A stretch of 64,000 nt of DNA from Xiphias gladius (taxonomy: Eukaryota; Chordata; Actinopteri; Istiophoriformes; Xiphiidae). The translations under genes were made by a program, and so were the position numbers. The notes under the pieces are model-generated. The model made no database searches. It worked only from the letters and a program-made list of their open reading frames with translations, and had not been told where the DNA came from. The stretch is taken from positions 18,699,210-18,763,209 of the forward strand of contig NC_053416.1 in the NCBI RefSeq assembly GCF_016859285.1, in the 5' to 3' direction. Positions 34,024 to 60,230 of this stretch are shown here, in pieces (positions within the stretch are counted from its first letter, which is position 1; every line of letters begins with the position of its first letter).

Positions 34024-36348
34024 ATGATGGAGCTTCAAATGGAGAAGAGGTTCCACAACTTAACCCTTGAGCAAGTCCAAGCTCTGGACAAGGTCTTGAC
34101 AGAGGTAATCCCCATCCATGGACGGGGAAATTTTCCCACACTGCAGGTGAGAGCAAAAGACATCATTCGTGTGGTGAAGGACCGGCTGGTCGAAAGAGAC
34201 ATCCAGGTGAAAGATATACGCCTTAATGGCGCAACTGCTAGCCATGTCCTGGTGAGAGAGAATGGCCTGGGTTACAGAGATTTAGACATCATATTTGGAG
34301 TGGAGCTGCCCAGGCAGGAGGACTTCCAGGTTATTAAGGAGGTGGTGCTGGGAAGCCTACGAGACCTCCTCCCTTGTGGAGTTAACAGACGGAAGATTAC
34401 CTGCCTGACAATGAAGGAAGCCTACGTGCAAAAGATGGTGAAAGTTTTCAATGAGCATGACAGATGGAGCCTCATCTCGCTGTCTAACAACAGAGCTAAA
34501 ACCTTGGGGCTCAGGTTTGTTAGTTCCCTTCGAAGACAGTTTGAGTTCAGTGTGGACTCCTTCCAAATAATATTAGACCGTATGCTTGAGTCCTACTGGG
34601 AGACTGAAAGGAAACAAGGAGGAAAGTTGCCATTGAATGCTGGGAATTTGGCTAAAAGAGACAATGAGGATGAAAACAAAGAGCAAGAGCAGCCAAGCGT
34701 TCCTCGAGATATCGAAGAGGATAATGAGAAAGACTTAGCCACGGCACCCGGCAGAGAAAGTCAGTGTCCGGATGAAGCAGTTTCTGTGCTCGAGAAAGAG
34801 CTACCACATGCAAAGATTGAGCATGTAGATGGAAAGCATGAGTCACAGCGGGTGTTAGAACCTGAGAGCAGTAACTTAGAGCAGGAGCAGGAGCAGGAGG
34901 AAGTGAACGGCATCGAGGATGTTCATTCAGAGGAGGACATTGTGTTTGAGCTGTGTGAAGAAACCGAAGAGAAAGGACAGTTTCACAGTGACTGCCCTTC
35001 AGTTTCATCCCCTAAAACTTTATTTACAGAAGTGAGGGATCCGCTGGTGACACAGGCATGTTTAAAGCTACAGAGTAATGACGAGCTATGTGAGTCACAA
35101 GCTTGCCAGCCAGTGTCTATGATGCATAGAGAAAAGTCAGCTCCACAGGAAATAGTCAATTGTGAAGAAATTGCTCAGTTCAAAGTAGACTCTGTAATCT
35201 GCAAGACTGAAAATACCTCAGACCCACAAGATTCACACCTTGAGTTCTCCTTCCCTCCTCCTGCCAAGAAAACTTGCAGCACATCACAGGACGTTGTACC
35301 AGACTATTGCCCCTCACCGAAATTACAAAGAAAAATGTCAAGGAAGATGATCAGTAAGCCTGAAAAATGGTCTCTACTGACTGATTTGTCAGATCTTACA
35401 ACACAGCTGTTTCCGCCCATAGAAATACCCAAGCCACTTCAGCCTAAGCCTCCTTTACTGGATAACACTCAAGGTCATTGCTCAAAAGTACCAGACTCGA
35501 AGTCGGAGAACTCTGAAGATCCAGATGCTCTAACAGTTCCCACATACAGTCCAGCCAGTACGCGTCAGGATGGGAGTGGCTCAAATGAAACTGTAGAACA
35601 AACTGTTAAGCCAAAACACTCAAAGAAGCCCCCTGATTCAGAGACTCAAAGCCACACGTGTGCAGTGAACATAGCCACACAGGCTGAGGTTGATGAGCAA
35701 AAACCTGAGCTGACAGACACTGTCCCAAACGGCTCTGGGTCAAGCTCATGGGCCAGGCCAGCAGGGGAGCCCACCATCACTGTAGAAGCAGAGTGCATGT
35801 ACGGAGACTTTGAACAGGCGATGGACCACCTTCGCAACCGCCTAATCGCCACCCACAACCCAGAGGAGATCCGGGGAGGGGGCCTGCTAAAATACAGCGA
35901 CCTGCTGGTGAGAAACTTCAGGCCAGCTAGCGAGACAGAGATCAAGTCCTTGGAGCGTTACATGTGCTCCCGCTTCTTCATCGACTTTCCTGATGTAAGT
36001 GAGCAGCAGCGGAAGATCGAGGCCTACCTGCAGTGCCATTTCATTGGCAACGAGGAGACAAGCAAGTACGACTACCTGATGACCCTGCGACGCGTGATAG
36101 ATGAAAGCACGGTGTGTTTGATGGGACATGAGAGGAGACAAACACTCAATATGATCACAGTCCTGGCCCTGAGGGTGTTGGGCGAGCAGAATGCCATCCC
36201 CAACACGGCCAACGTTACCTGCTTCTATCAGCCGGCTCCGTACATGACAGAGCCGATTTACAGCAGCTTCTTCATCACCCAGGCCCAGCCCCCACTCGTC
36301 TACCACCCCTACCCTCTACACGTCCACATGCAGACTGGCCTAGTGTAG
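34024..36348 (+). CDS. tent5d: terminal nucleotidyltransferase 5D (FAM46D-type) with a large internal insertion
   Basis: TENT5/FAM46 proteins are non-canonical poly(A) polymerases that extend mRNA tails; TENT5D is testis-enriched in mammals. The 774-codon frame is in one exon, starting 6 bases after the acceptor at 34017 (ATGATG). The catalytic half spans about residues 10-195: motif LNGATASHVL (69-70 Gly-Ala), GYRDLDIIF (Asp86, Asp88), and RQFEFSVDSF (Glu174). The second half runs from about 583 (ITVEAECMYGDFEQAMDHL, EEIRGGGLLKY, YMCSRFFIDFPD, STVCLMGHERRQTLNMIT, TCFYQPAPY). Between them lie about 385 residues rich in Glu, Ser and Pro with no recognised fold. Family members are normally about 390-440 aa, with a very short linker at this point. 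The usual Gly-Ser of the family motif is Gly-Ala here. TENT5D assignment rests on EYDYLMTL/YQPAPY-type similarity and the BRWD3 neighbour. Confidence 0.92.
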   Translation: MMELQMEKRFHNLTLEQVQALDKVLTEVIPIHGRGNFPTLQVRAKDIIRVVKDRLVERDIQVKDIRLNGATASHVLVRENGLGYRDLDIIFGVELPRQEDFQVIKEVVLGSLRDLLPCGVNRRKITCLTMKEAYVQKMVKVFNEHDRWSLISLSNNRAKTLGLRFVSSLRRQFEFSVDSFQIILDRMLESYWETERKQGGKLPLNAGNLAKRDNEDENKEQEQPSVPRDIEEDNEKDLATAPGRESQCPDEAVSVLEKELPHAKIEHVDGKHESQRVLEPESSNLEQEQEQEEVNGIEDVHSEEDIVFELCEETEEKGQFHSDCPSVSSPKTLFTEVRDPLVTQACLKLQSNDELCESQACQPVSMMHREKSAPQEIVNCEEIAQFKVDSVICKTENTSDPQDSHLEFSFPPPAKKTCSTSQDVVPDYCPSPKLQRKMSRKMISKPEKWSLLTDLSDLTTQLFPPIEIPKPLQPKPPLLDNTQGHCSKVPDSKSENSEDPDALTVPTYSPASTRQDGSGSNETVEQTVKPKHSKKPPDSETQSHTCAVNIATQAEVDEQKPELTDTVPNGSGSSSWARPAGEPTITVEAECMYGDFEQAMDHLRNRLIATHNPEEIRGGGLLKYSDLLVRNFRPASETEIKSLERYMCSRFFIDFPDVSEQQRKIEAYLQCHFIGNEETSKYDYLMTLRRVIDESTVCLMGHERRQTLNMITVLALRVLGEQNAIPNTANVTCFYQPAPYMTEPIYSSFFITQAQPPLVYHPYPLHVHMQTGLV
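34612..35769 (+). other. tent5d: acidic low-complexity insertion within TENT5D (about residues 197-582)
   Basis: A continuous open frame without splice-like borders or stops. It is rich in Glu/Asp (QEQEQEEVNG, EEDIVFELCEETEE) early and Ser/Pro/Lys later (PKPLQPKPP, SSSWARPAGEP). It contains a basic KKTCSTS and KLQRKMSRKM stretch. No domain is recognised. It probably forms a disordered loop projecting from the catalytic core. Confidence 0.8.
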
Positions 36349-37188
36349 CTGCAGTGACATGCCCACAGGGAGGCATGTAGGCTTTCAGCATGGTGCTCTG
36401 CACGCAGCGGCACTAATGGAAGTTTTAACAACAGGCAACCGTGGCGTAGTGTTGTTTAATGCTTTGAAATCCCTCCTGCTTATGACGTGAAAGGTCATGA
36501 AAGGTCAGAACTGAAAGGGGTCTGGAGGCAAAGCACGTCACCCTTTCAAGATGAAGACTTTTGAAAAGGAAAGAAACGCTAAGAGCCCACTTTTCAGAGG
36601 GCTCGGAGATAGGTTTTCATTGAAGTGGAGGGACTGTGTTTACTGCCGTTTCAGCTCATTTTGGGCGGGGATCTGTACTGGTCCTACTCCCCTGTTGAGG
36701 AGAATATTGCAATGTAATAATTCTCTATGGCTACAAGATTAACTTATATAAAACCTAATCTCAGAAACACCTGTTAGCAACAAAAATCTTAGTTTGGATA
36801 AAGTTTGAATAATGATAAATTGTTAACGTTTCCTAGGGGTTAAAAACGCATATAGCAGTTTTGTGAATCATCATTCTCTGTAGAGTAAAATTCAGCACGT
36901 GGCTATACCTGTGTATTCACTGTATAGAAAGAGGACACCAAACATACATGAGCAGAATTTGCTGTGGTATTTCCATTATCTCATAAGTTCCGTATTGTGA
37001 GTGTAAACACCTCATTTCAAAGGTAGAAACAAGAGATCCCGGGTCCAGTTCCCTTAGGGAGTGTATGAATTTTTTTGGGATGGTGAAGAGGGCTGAACCT
37101 TATATTTCACTTTGTAAAAAAAACAAAAAAACAAAGTCCCTGAAAACCGATCGGCAGTATTTCTACAAACATGAAATATTCATGACAA

Positions 37189-37194
37189 AATAAA
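37189..37194 (+). terminator. tent5d: candidate tent5d polyadenylation signal
   Basis: AATAAA about 840 bases after the tent5d stop codon. A second AATAAA at 38223-38228 may end a longer transcript. Confidence 0.4.
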
Positions 37195-38259
37195 ACAGTC
37201 TGGAAAATCATCTTTATTTTATGTTTATTAACTGGCAACACGAGCAAAAAACCAAACAACTCTCAACAGAGTTTGAGTCAGATGTTGTGAAATTCTGATT
37301 GGTTTACATAAATACATGGCCGCCTTATTCCAACACCACACCGCCCGCTTCAAACCAGTGAGAAAACCACCTACAAAAACAGAAACACATAAATCTCTCG
37401 TGAAAAAAAAACAAAACGGTTCAAACTTGGGCACAAAAATGTGCCTTCATGTAGGAGCTCATTACTCTTAATAAAAACCTAATTGAGGAAGTGTGCTTTC
37501 AGGGCCTTTAATATTTTCTTTGCACATAAAAAAAAATGTAACTATCAACAGCTGAAAGAGCTCAAAAATTAAAGCTAAAAGCTGAAAAATATTAAATATT
37601 AAATAATATATAAAAATAATAAAAATTTAGTGCATGTAGTCGTACTTTGCACTGTAATGATTCAACATAGTGCTAGAAGTTATGAACTTGGAACTGTGCC
37701 CCTATCTCCCTGAATTCATCCTGCATTGGACAAATAAACTCTTATATTCCTCATCAGAGAAACATCACAAGGATTTGCCTCCTGATGGCAATATGAAGAA
37801 AGCCTTGGCTGTCTTGTCTTCAATTTTGAATAAAATATATTCACAAATCTAGGGTTGTACACAAAGTTGCCATTTCCATCTTCAACAGACTGAATAGACT
37901 TTGTGGATTACATGGTGACAGTCATTTGTTGTTGTGGACGTAGTGAATGTCACTTCTGTCGGGATTTGGTCTGCCATTGTGTGCAAAAATGTTAGTGCAC
38001 ATTTCAGTTATTCAAGCAGTCTACGATGCAGCCAGCAGTTATGACGCTCTGTCCCTCTATGTTTGTTTATTGTGTTTGCATAGCTACAGTACATGTACTC
38101 AGTATTTTTTTTTTTAAAAACAAAACAAAAAGATAATGTAAGGACAGGTTTGGATATGTGGGCTGTTCAGACTAAATCTGAGACTGAAGCACAATGTAAA
38201 TGCACATAGCTGTTGTTGACTAAATAAAGCTTTTCAGACTTGCTTGTATAGAATACTGT

Positions 38260-41200
38260 GTACGGTAGTCCCCTATGTAGCTTCAAAGTGATGTATCTAT
38301 CTTGAGACTTTGAGTATGTTATGTATTGTTAAGGAACTGTTTCACCAGTGGAGAATGTCAAATATTCCTGTTATGATATCTAGTTGCTCAGATTGTTGTG
38401 CTATTGTGATAATAAATGTAACAACTGGTTTTTGTCTGGAGTCTTCTCTTGCTGGTCTGAGTTACACTGTTACCAGTTTATTTTCATTAAGCTGCAAGGC
38501 CAGCCCTTTGTACAACTGTCTTTGCACTCAATTTTAATTAAATGATGGACGATAATTACATCTTCAGTGTTACTTTGAACAACACGTTTTAATAGATTGT
38601 ATCTCCTGATCAAATGTTGGTTTCTTGGTGCCATGGCAACATTATTGGCATGCAAACTACAAAAACCTTTTTATAGGCTCCTTTTCAGTGGTCAGAGATA
38701 AATACTTTAGAAACTGGGAATTGATATGTATCTCTTTATGCACACAAACGACCTAAGATGATAAAGAAGGCACTGTTTAGATTTTCTTTTTGTTTTAAGT
38801 GATTACATTTTAAGTCATTTTCAATAACCAGTCTTTTTTTTTTTCCAGATTTCATACTAACATTTTAAATTTTAATCCTGAAGAAGCACAATTATTTGGC
38901 TAACACAATCTTTGCCTCGCCACATTTCCTGCCCCAACCCAGAGATTGAACATCTGCACACTGCTATTCCCATTACTGTAAAAACTCTACCTGTTCAGTT
39001 TCACATTTTAGTCATTTGATATTATCAGTACTGGACAATCCAAACAAAACAGGGCTGATTTTCAGCATTCACATCATATATACAGTATTTACAATCAGGG
39101 TGTTTTATGGAGTGATAATAATAATTAAAAAAAAAAGTCATCGCTTATTCTTAATTTGTTCTGAATATCAATATGAACATGTTACAGACTTTGATTTGCC
39201 CCATTAAGCATCCTTTAAAGTGACCTTTCCCTCTTTATCCATTGACACATTTTCATTCCCATGATCCTCCAGTGTCTCTGCAGTTTCTAGGTGTGGCAGA
39301 GGATGGTGCGTCACAGCTCAACCTTGTTTGTTCCTTGTCTGACTCACCCCAGCTTCCAGTGCATCAATGCAGTTGCAAATGGTACAATCAGGTTTACAAC
39401 TGTCTGTCACGACTGACAGACAGTCCCAGCATCCTAAACCTCCTGAATCTTTGCCTTCGGTGCATGTTTATGACCCATCATAAACACTATAGATGACTCA
39501 GTCCCAGTGCTGGTGAGCAGCCGTTAAAGCTTTTGCTTGCTTAACATGCGCAGAAATCATGGTCAGTTGCGGAAAATTTTTTAAAATAAAATTTCAACAT
39601 TCATCAAAAAATACTTTAAAGAGAAATTTGTTTTATTAAAAAAAAAAAAAAAAAAAAAAATACAATCAAAACATTGTGTATAAAAGACAGCCACATAAGC
39701 TTATTCCACCTACAGTGGAATGTTATTGTATTTGTCATCAACTATCTGATGCTTAGAGGCAAGACTAAGAGCCATCTACTATATGAAAATAAGATCCCAA
39801 AATGTGAATCATCAGTCTTCTCACACTCAACCAGAATAATTTCAAGATGCCAGTTAATGCTGCTACTTGGAGCACCCTAGGTGCGGATTTGTGTGTTTTA
39901 TAAATGAGCAACTTACACCAACCAAATTCTCCAGCCTCCTAAAAAACTAACCTCTAAGGCCTCTGAACGTCAGTGACCACACAGAGGCAGAGTGGTGAGG
40001 AGGTGTGTTTGGAATACAGCACCCAGTGTTGAAATGAGAATTTGAGAGTCAGCTCTTCTGGTTTGTCCTCTAAATGATTTAACCAACCAACAACTGCACA
40101 AGCTTTAACGTAAACATTATTGGAGAAACAAAATGGGGGCATCCATTTTGATGTAATTCTACTAGGAGATTTCAAAAATATGAACCGATCAGTCAGGGAT
40201 CATGATTATAAAACTAGGCAGAAAAACTAAACACAGTGATTCTGAAACCAACTAAACACCTGATTGTATAATATCACGGAAAAAGCCATCATGTGTGCAG
40301 TTGATGTACGCAAAGCTAGAAACCCATCAGTCCATAGATGGTTGGAAACAAGGGGAGAAAGAAAATGGCACAACACACTCACAAAGGGCTGATCTGTGGT
40401 TGCTACCTTTGCCAAAAGAAAAAGTTGAGAATGTCAATCAGATTAGACCTTCAGCTTCACCACACACAGGTTCAAAGAGCCTCCAAGTTTTATCCTGTTT
40501 TACTTGTTCAAACTTAGGAAAAAAGACTAAATTGAGTGTGCTGGCACAGTTCAAAACATTTTTACACAAAAATCATGAGGTTTTGTCTCATTTCTCTTTT
40601 TCTAATATCTATTACTCAGCTGCCACATGGAGTAGATAAAGGTGCAAATACTTCCTTTTAGAAATAGTTAACATAACCCAAGTATAATACAATGGAAAAA
40701 TAAATATTTGTGTACAAGTGAGTTGGCCAGGGACCCTTTTTGCCTTTGCACATGCTGGTTGGAGAAGGTGTCGTGGAAGCAACCATGAATGGATGCTTGT
40801 CTGATCCATCAGGGAGCACAAAAGTACAAATACAAATAGAATGCAGTGGCTTTTTTTGAGAAAGAAAAGGGAAGGAGAAAAAAAAAAAAAAAAATCACTT
40901 AAATAAAAAAAAAAAAAAAAAAAAAAAAAGCACCCAATTCTAACTAAATAACTGAATTCAACAGCTAAAAAGCAGTCAAAACCAGTAAAAGAAAGCGGGG
41001 AGAACATTCAACATTCACAGACCAAGGAGGTCAAAAGGATATTACTATGGTACTGTATTCTACTGACCAAAGTCACTGATTCCCCAGTATTGCTAGTCCC
41101 AAAATTTAATTGGTCTTGCCTCCAGCCACAGATAGAACAACATCTGAATGATGTGAGCTCTGAAAACTAAGGCTTATGGTAGTGAAGAGAGACCAAGTAC

Positions 41201-41640
41201 CAAAAACATTGACATCAGTGACCTTGAGTGATATACACGTCTCTCACTGTGGTAGTGAGTGAACTAGTGGCCACTAGAATAGGAGTTCTGCTGAATTACT
41301 CGTTGAGAAAAATCAAAAGACAGAAAAATAAAATATGAGCACCATTTTTTGGCATCACCCCGTCCTTCTTTGGTGACCAGGAGTAAAAGTTGTGGGAGGG
41401 ATGAAGAGGAGTAGATATAGTGTTTTAGTATTGGACATGAAACGCACAGGACGAGAAGGAGAGGAGCAATTCCGTGTCTTAAAAGCTCCTCCAGCGAGCA
41501 GTAAGGCCAAGGTGAGTTAGTCCAGTTGGAGAGGGTCCGTGTTGAACAGTAGCTCTGTCCACCAGGGATGAAAACTCCTTGGCAACATTTCATGAGCACC
41601 AGCTATCAGTTTGAGAGTCATAAGCAGTCTCAGGTAAAAA
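38260..41640. other. region between the convergent tent5d and brwd3 3' ends
   Basis: No coding exon is recognised. It holds an X-box-like ggtgccatggcaac (38627-38640), a 22-base A-run at 39639-39660 preceded by tttatt (AATAAA on the minus strand, 39631-39636, a candidate brwd3 poly(A) site) and A-runs near 40880-40930. Most of it is probably the long brwd3 3' UTR and spacer. Confidence 0.45.
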
Positions 41641-41645
41641 GAAAT

Positions 41646-41769
41646 CATATATATATCTATATATATATATATATATATCTATATATGTGTATATATATAT
41701 GTATGTATTTATATATATATCTATATATATACACACACACACATACACACACACACATATACATATATG

Positions 41770-41810
<41 letters not shown>

Positions 41811-41831
41811 TTATATTATATATACACACAC
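41646..41831. repeat. compound (AT)n/(AC)n microsatellite
   Basis: Alternating at, tc and ac dinucleotides with interruptions. Open frames reading Tyr-Ile or Thr-His through it are artefacts of the repeat. Confidence 0.9.
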
Positions 41832-41906
41832 TTGTACAAAAAGAAAGAAAAAAATCCCTGAAGTATTACTCATGTTTTGTATTGAGGTTTGAAAAAGGCC
41901 GACATG

Positions 41907-55616
<13,710 letters not shown>

Positions 55617-55760
55617 CACTTAGTAAGACAGGCGACATTAAGACAAACTGATGTTTTAGCTTGCTCGTTAGCCGCCGGCTAGCTAACAGTAGCTAGGTGT
55701 GTGTAGCTAAAACAGGCTAGTGAATGGCCTCCTCCTTTCTCAAGTTGTTTCCAGACCACC
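55617..55760 (-). promoter_or_regulatory. brwd3: probable brwd3 5' UTR and promoter
   Basis: The sequence upstream of the brwd3 ATG (55616) is unique, with repeated gctag/cgttag motifs common near fish promoters. A CTCF-like motif lies just beyond, at 55776-55788. The start site is undetermined. Confidence 0.4.
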
Positions 55761-55775
55761 TGGTGCTTTGTGTTA

Positions 55776-55788
55776 GCGCCCTCCAGTG
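55776..55788 (-). promoter_or_regulatory. CTCF-like core motif upstream of brwd3
   Basis: gcgccctccagtg reads CACTGGAGGGCGC on the minus strand, a reasonable CTCF core. Its orientation is opposite to those at 24432 and 24686. Confidence 0.3.
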
Positions 55789-57407
55789 AAGCAGTGCAAT
55801 ACTGGACGTTTTGTTTTCTTTGTCGAAAATTAATAACTATGATACATATTTACATATTACAATATACAGTTTTCAGCCCCCCCCCCCCAAAAAAAAAAAA
55901 AAAAAACTCAGACAGAAATTAGGTGTAATTTTCAGTATTTAACGGTCGGATAAATACCTGTATTTCACTGCTTTTGTTGTCTGAAAACAAAGCTAAAATA
56001 TGTCTCCATATTTATCAGAAAGATTTTGTTTGTTTTGTAGGTTGCCATTGTCATCTTGTGGATGGGAAAAATATCATTTGTGTATCCTTAGGTTTAAAAC
56101 ATGCTGCAGCCATACATATCAACTCGACATTGTTGGGGAAATCTTACTCATCTTTACAGGTTTGGACACATGGACAGTTTACAATAAGATGGTCTATTAC
56201 TCAGTTTCTATTAAAAAAAGAAAAAAAGAAAACTGCATTCCTGTTTGATACTAGGGTAATTTTCGAAGACTTACTCTGGGGATAGCATCTGGGTTTAATT
56301 CTGGAAGAGGCCTCCTTGCCCTTAGTGGTAACAAAGAAATGTGCACGTTATATTGTAAAGTGGTAAATCATACATTTCCAAGCTTTGCAGCAGGATCCAG
56401 ATCACCCTTGCAAAATTTGCAGAGGTTGTATCTATAAGAATGAGACTTTATGTTTATGTCATATGAGGAATTGATCAATTTGGATCTTCTATATTTTAGA
56501 TTAATTGGATCTTTCCATATGATTTCACTAAAAATGTAAAGGAACACATATGAGGGACATTTTTATAGTTTTTAGTCTTCTTAGCCTGGATGAATATTTA
56601 CCGAAATCTGCTTATGAGATGTAATTATAGTTTCAGAAAAAAATTTACAATCTACAGATGTTATTTTTGCACATTTTCAAGGTAGAAATTACAGTTAATT
56701 CAGATGTAGTTCACACATATTAACCATACTGATATATTTTAATGGAACATCCTTAACATCCATAATAATGATGATAATTCATTTTTAAAAAAATGCCTCA
56801 GACTGTCTCAATATAATCCTGCACTGAAGTTGAAGCCTCTATAACGCAAAACCCATCAGTTCTTGGAAAACCTCAACCTAACAGAACAAGTAAAATAATT
56901 GAATAAGCTCTTTTTTCACTCTTTCTCACAGACATAATTTGCTTAAACAGAAACACTCATGGAAATCTTGAGAACATGTCTCGACTAACAACCAAGGTGA
57001 TGTCACTAGTCATTTGGAAAACTGAAAATAAATGTCCTAAGAGTCATGCTTAAATTTGTACTTATCTAACACTGACAAAAAAGAACTAAGAAAGACTCTT
57101 TCTTAATTTATTGTATTTTAGTTTATTTTAAACTTGCACCACTGTGGTTCACAAAGGAAGTTAATGGGTAACGTAACATCCAACTCAGCCTGGTATTAAA
57201 ACTCTTAAGGTAGATTGTTATTGGTTTCTTATTTGGTTTGTGGTGGTTTCACGTGCATCCAAAACCCACACTCCCAGCAAGGTTCACTCACTCTCTTCAA
57301 TGGACATAAAAAGGAAATTCTCTTGAATAGCATGCACAGTGGTCTGTTCATTAATTGTGCTTGAGAGCTTGGGCAGTATATGTTCACAGGGACACTGTAT
57401 GAACTGG

Positions 57408-57408
<1 letters not shown>

Positions 57409-57499
<91 letters not shown>

Positions 57500-57506
57500 G
57501 TGTGTG
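57409..57506. repeat. (TG)n microsatellite
   Basis: Nearly 100 bases of tg dinucleotides with two tatg interruptions near the right end. Confidence 0.95.
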
Positions 57507-59759
57507 GTTATGTTAAAGCTTGACATTTTAAATTGGAGCTGTCATGGAGCTGTTTTTTTTTTTTTTTTTTACATTATTTAACCTCATAATATTTTTATAT
57601 TCTTATTTCAGTTAAATTTTTTCATTACGTAGAACCTCCTGTCTAAGCTGTTACAATAGTATCTCTGCAGAAACTCAAAGGAAGGTCATGGAGAGCAGTT
57701 ACCTGACTGGTAAGTTGGCCTCTAATAGCACAGATGTTTTGTTGATTGAAGGCCACAGAAGTGCCTCAGACTCAACAGAAATTTATTCATTTTTAGAGCT
57801 GCCCTCCTTTACCTGTTCTCACTACTGAATGGCTTAACACCCACCTACACAACACTGAACCCACACAGTAGATACATATATTAGTATTTCAAATTCAACA
57901 GACTGCAAGACCTTTTGGTGTGACTCTTCCTTTTCAAGGACCCACAAATTTGAATCCTTCCGGACTCGTTGGAACATACAAATGGAAACAAAAAGAGTCC
58001 TACTTTTAGGTTTACTGTTCTTCAATCTGACACTTCACTGCATCAGAGGCCCTGTGCTTGCCTGCCTTGCAAGGAGAAGTTATGTGAGTAGCTCTTATGA
58101 CATAGCGTAGTAAAGTTGAGTCTGAGTAATGCATAAGTGATCGGCAGCATCGACAACCAAGGCAGCTGCTAAAAGTGAGAACATGCTGCAGGTGGCAAAC
58201 TAATGTTAGCTCACCCAGCATCACATGTTCTGTGTCCAGTGCATGAATCGGTGGCATCGAGGCCAAGGGAAAATTGTGGTTTTCTTTTTTTAAAAGAAAA
58301 TTATGCTCAACAGCTTTCTGACTCACAAGCATTTACACACATTTGGAGAAGGTAGTGATGACCATCCCTTTAGGCTCTTGTACAAGGCTGTTCTCCAAAG
58401 AGAAAGCATCTATCTAGAACCCTTTGGGTCTGAAAAATCCCTTTTTTGATTGAAAAAGTCCCTCAAGGGCTTTTTGTTAAATAACTATTAATGGTCCTTT
58501 TAATTTAAAGAACACTTAAAATTAAGAAGCAACTAATAGTTTTTTTAAAGATGATGAGAGACAGACTGAGAGGCATTTCTCTTATTTTACATGTCACAGT
58601 CAGTTTACTAGTCATGGTTAGTACTACTTAGCCTGTGAAAACAGTTGTATAATGTCCTCTATGACTGTGGAAGAGCTTGGTCAAATATGAAAAAACAACT
58701 GTAGTGACACCACTTGTTATATTTCAGATTGGTTTTTGGGACTACAGTTTCCTGCAACTGGAGGAGTGAAGACATGGGCACGAACCAGTCATTGATCTTT
58801 TTCTGAAAGTTGCTATCGAGTTGCATTACGGGAAGTGTAAGATCCAGTGTTTTTAGAGATCGATGCATACTACAACCATTCTTTTTTAAATCTATCTGTC
58901 TCACAAGTCCCACAACTTTATGGAGCTTCATTACAAAATCTTGTGTTTTTTTATACAAATTTGTATCTATGTAATCTATGATCAATAGCAATTTCCAAAG
59001 GGACACTTACAGATTGTAGCAAATCTGTATTTCTCTGTGGGAAATAAGTGCTTTCATGCAGAATATGCAGAATTTATCTCTATCAGGTACTGAACTCTGC
59101 TGCTGAGCCACACAGAGTTTGTTTAAGCTGCTGTAACTTAAATGAGGGCAAGGAGCTGACAGTTCTAAGCTTGAAACTTTTATGCACAATTTGACTAGAC
59201 ATATCTACAGTATAAGAAAAGCGCTCATCATGCGAGAGCATTCAGAAGTCCTGCAGCTCATTTGAAGCCTTGACTCACAACAAAACTTTTTAGAGCATGT
59301 GTGGTTTGCCACCAAAATCACTTCATGTTTACTAAATGATAGCATGTCAGAGTTGCTGTTCAGTTGGCACATTTAAGCTTTTATCAAATATGTATGTTAT
59401 GTAAGCAATCAGAGCCGAAATGTGCTCACCTCTGACTATTGTAAAAGACTAAAATGTGATCTTGGTAACACCAATGGAGAATTCAAAGAGAAGGTGAGAC
59501 TCCACTCTCCCAGTTAAAGCCAAGCTAAAAAAAAATGTATACCGTGGAACAATTTATTTAACTTGTTGTTGTTCTTTCCTTTTCCTTTTTCTTGTGGGCA
59601 GCTGGAAGATTGGATTTTTGAATCGGTACTGCTTTCTCACATGTTCTATATCGACAGCATACTGATTAGTGTGTAGCTGACACACAATATCCCAAATGAA
59701 GCAGATAAACTTATTGTAATGATGAAGCTCGTTGCAGAAAGCTGGCATTTTTTTAACTG

Positions 59760-60230
59760 CAACTTTGAAAGTAACTAAGTACCTTTACTTAATATAGTAT
59801 TTAGGTACTGTACTTTACGTAAGTACTTTAAAATTTTATGCAGCGTTATCCTTTATTATTTTGTATCAGAAGGGAAATACTGTTTATACCTATTACTTCA
59901 CTACATTTATTTTGTAAGGGTTACTGGTTACCTTGCAGATAGAATTTCTATATATGCCAACATATGCATCATATATAAAATCCGATGCAACGGAAGGAAA
60001 GTAAATAAAATTCACTCCAATACAACGAGCTACAACGCAAAAATGCTACTTGCACATGAATGCATTAGTATTAACAATTCAGTCATATAAAATCTATAAT
60101 AATATAACACTGACAAGGGCAATTTTTCTGCTCAAATACTTTTACTTGTACATTTACCTGCTAACACTTTTACTCAAGTAATATATTTCTTTGCAGGACT
60201 TTTATTTGTGATGGACTATTTTTCATTAAA
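59760..60230 (-). mobile_element. dispersed repeat copy, reverse orientation
   Basis: The left edge (gaaagtaactaagtaccttt..ggtactgtact) and right edge (ctcaagtaatat..tgcaggacttttatttgtgatgg) are reverse-strand versions of the two ends of the repeat in rraga intron 1 (22050-22926). The interior is AT-rich and noncoding. Confidence 0.55.

Noticed and set aside
34612-35769. The TENT5D insertion as a retained intron
   Set aside because: No suitable donor and acceptor were seen at its borders, and a stop-free frame of about 1.1 kb is unlikely for an intron; RNA evidence would settle it.
34652-36306. Minus-strand frames of 99-139 codons opposite tent5d
   Set aside because: They are shadows of the long plus-strand coding exon and lack splice or family support.
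41568-41861. Tyr-Ile repeat frames
   Set aside because: Produced by the AT/AC microsatellite; not coding.
57284-57581. Poly(Thr-His)/poly(Cys-Val) frames
   Set aside because: They are translations of the TG microsatellite at 57409-57506.
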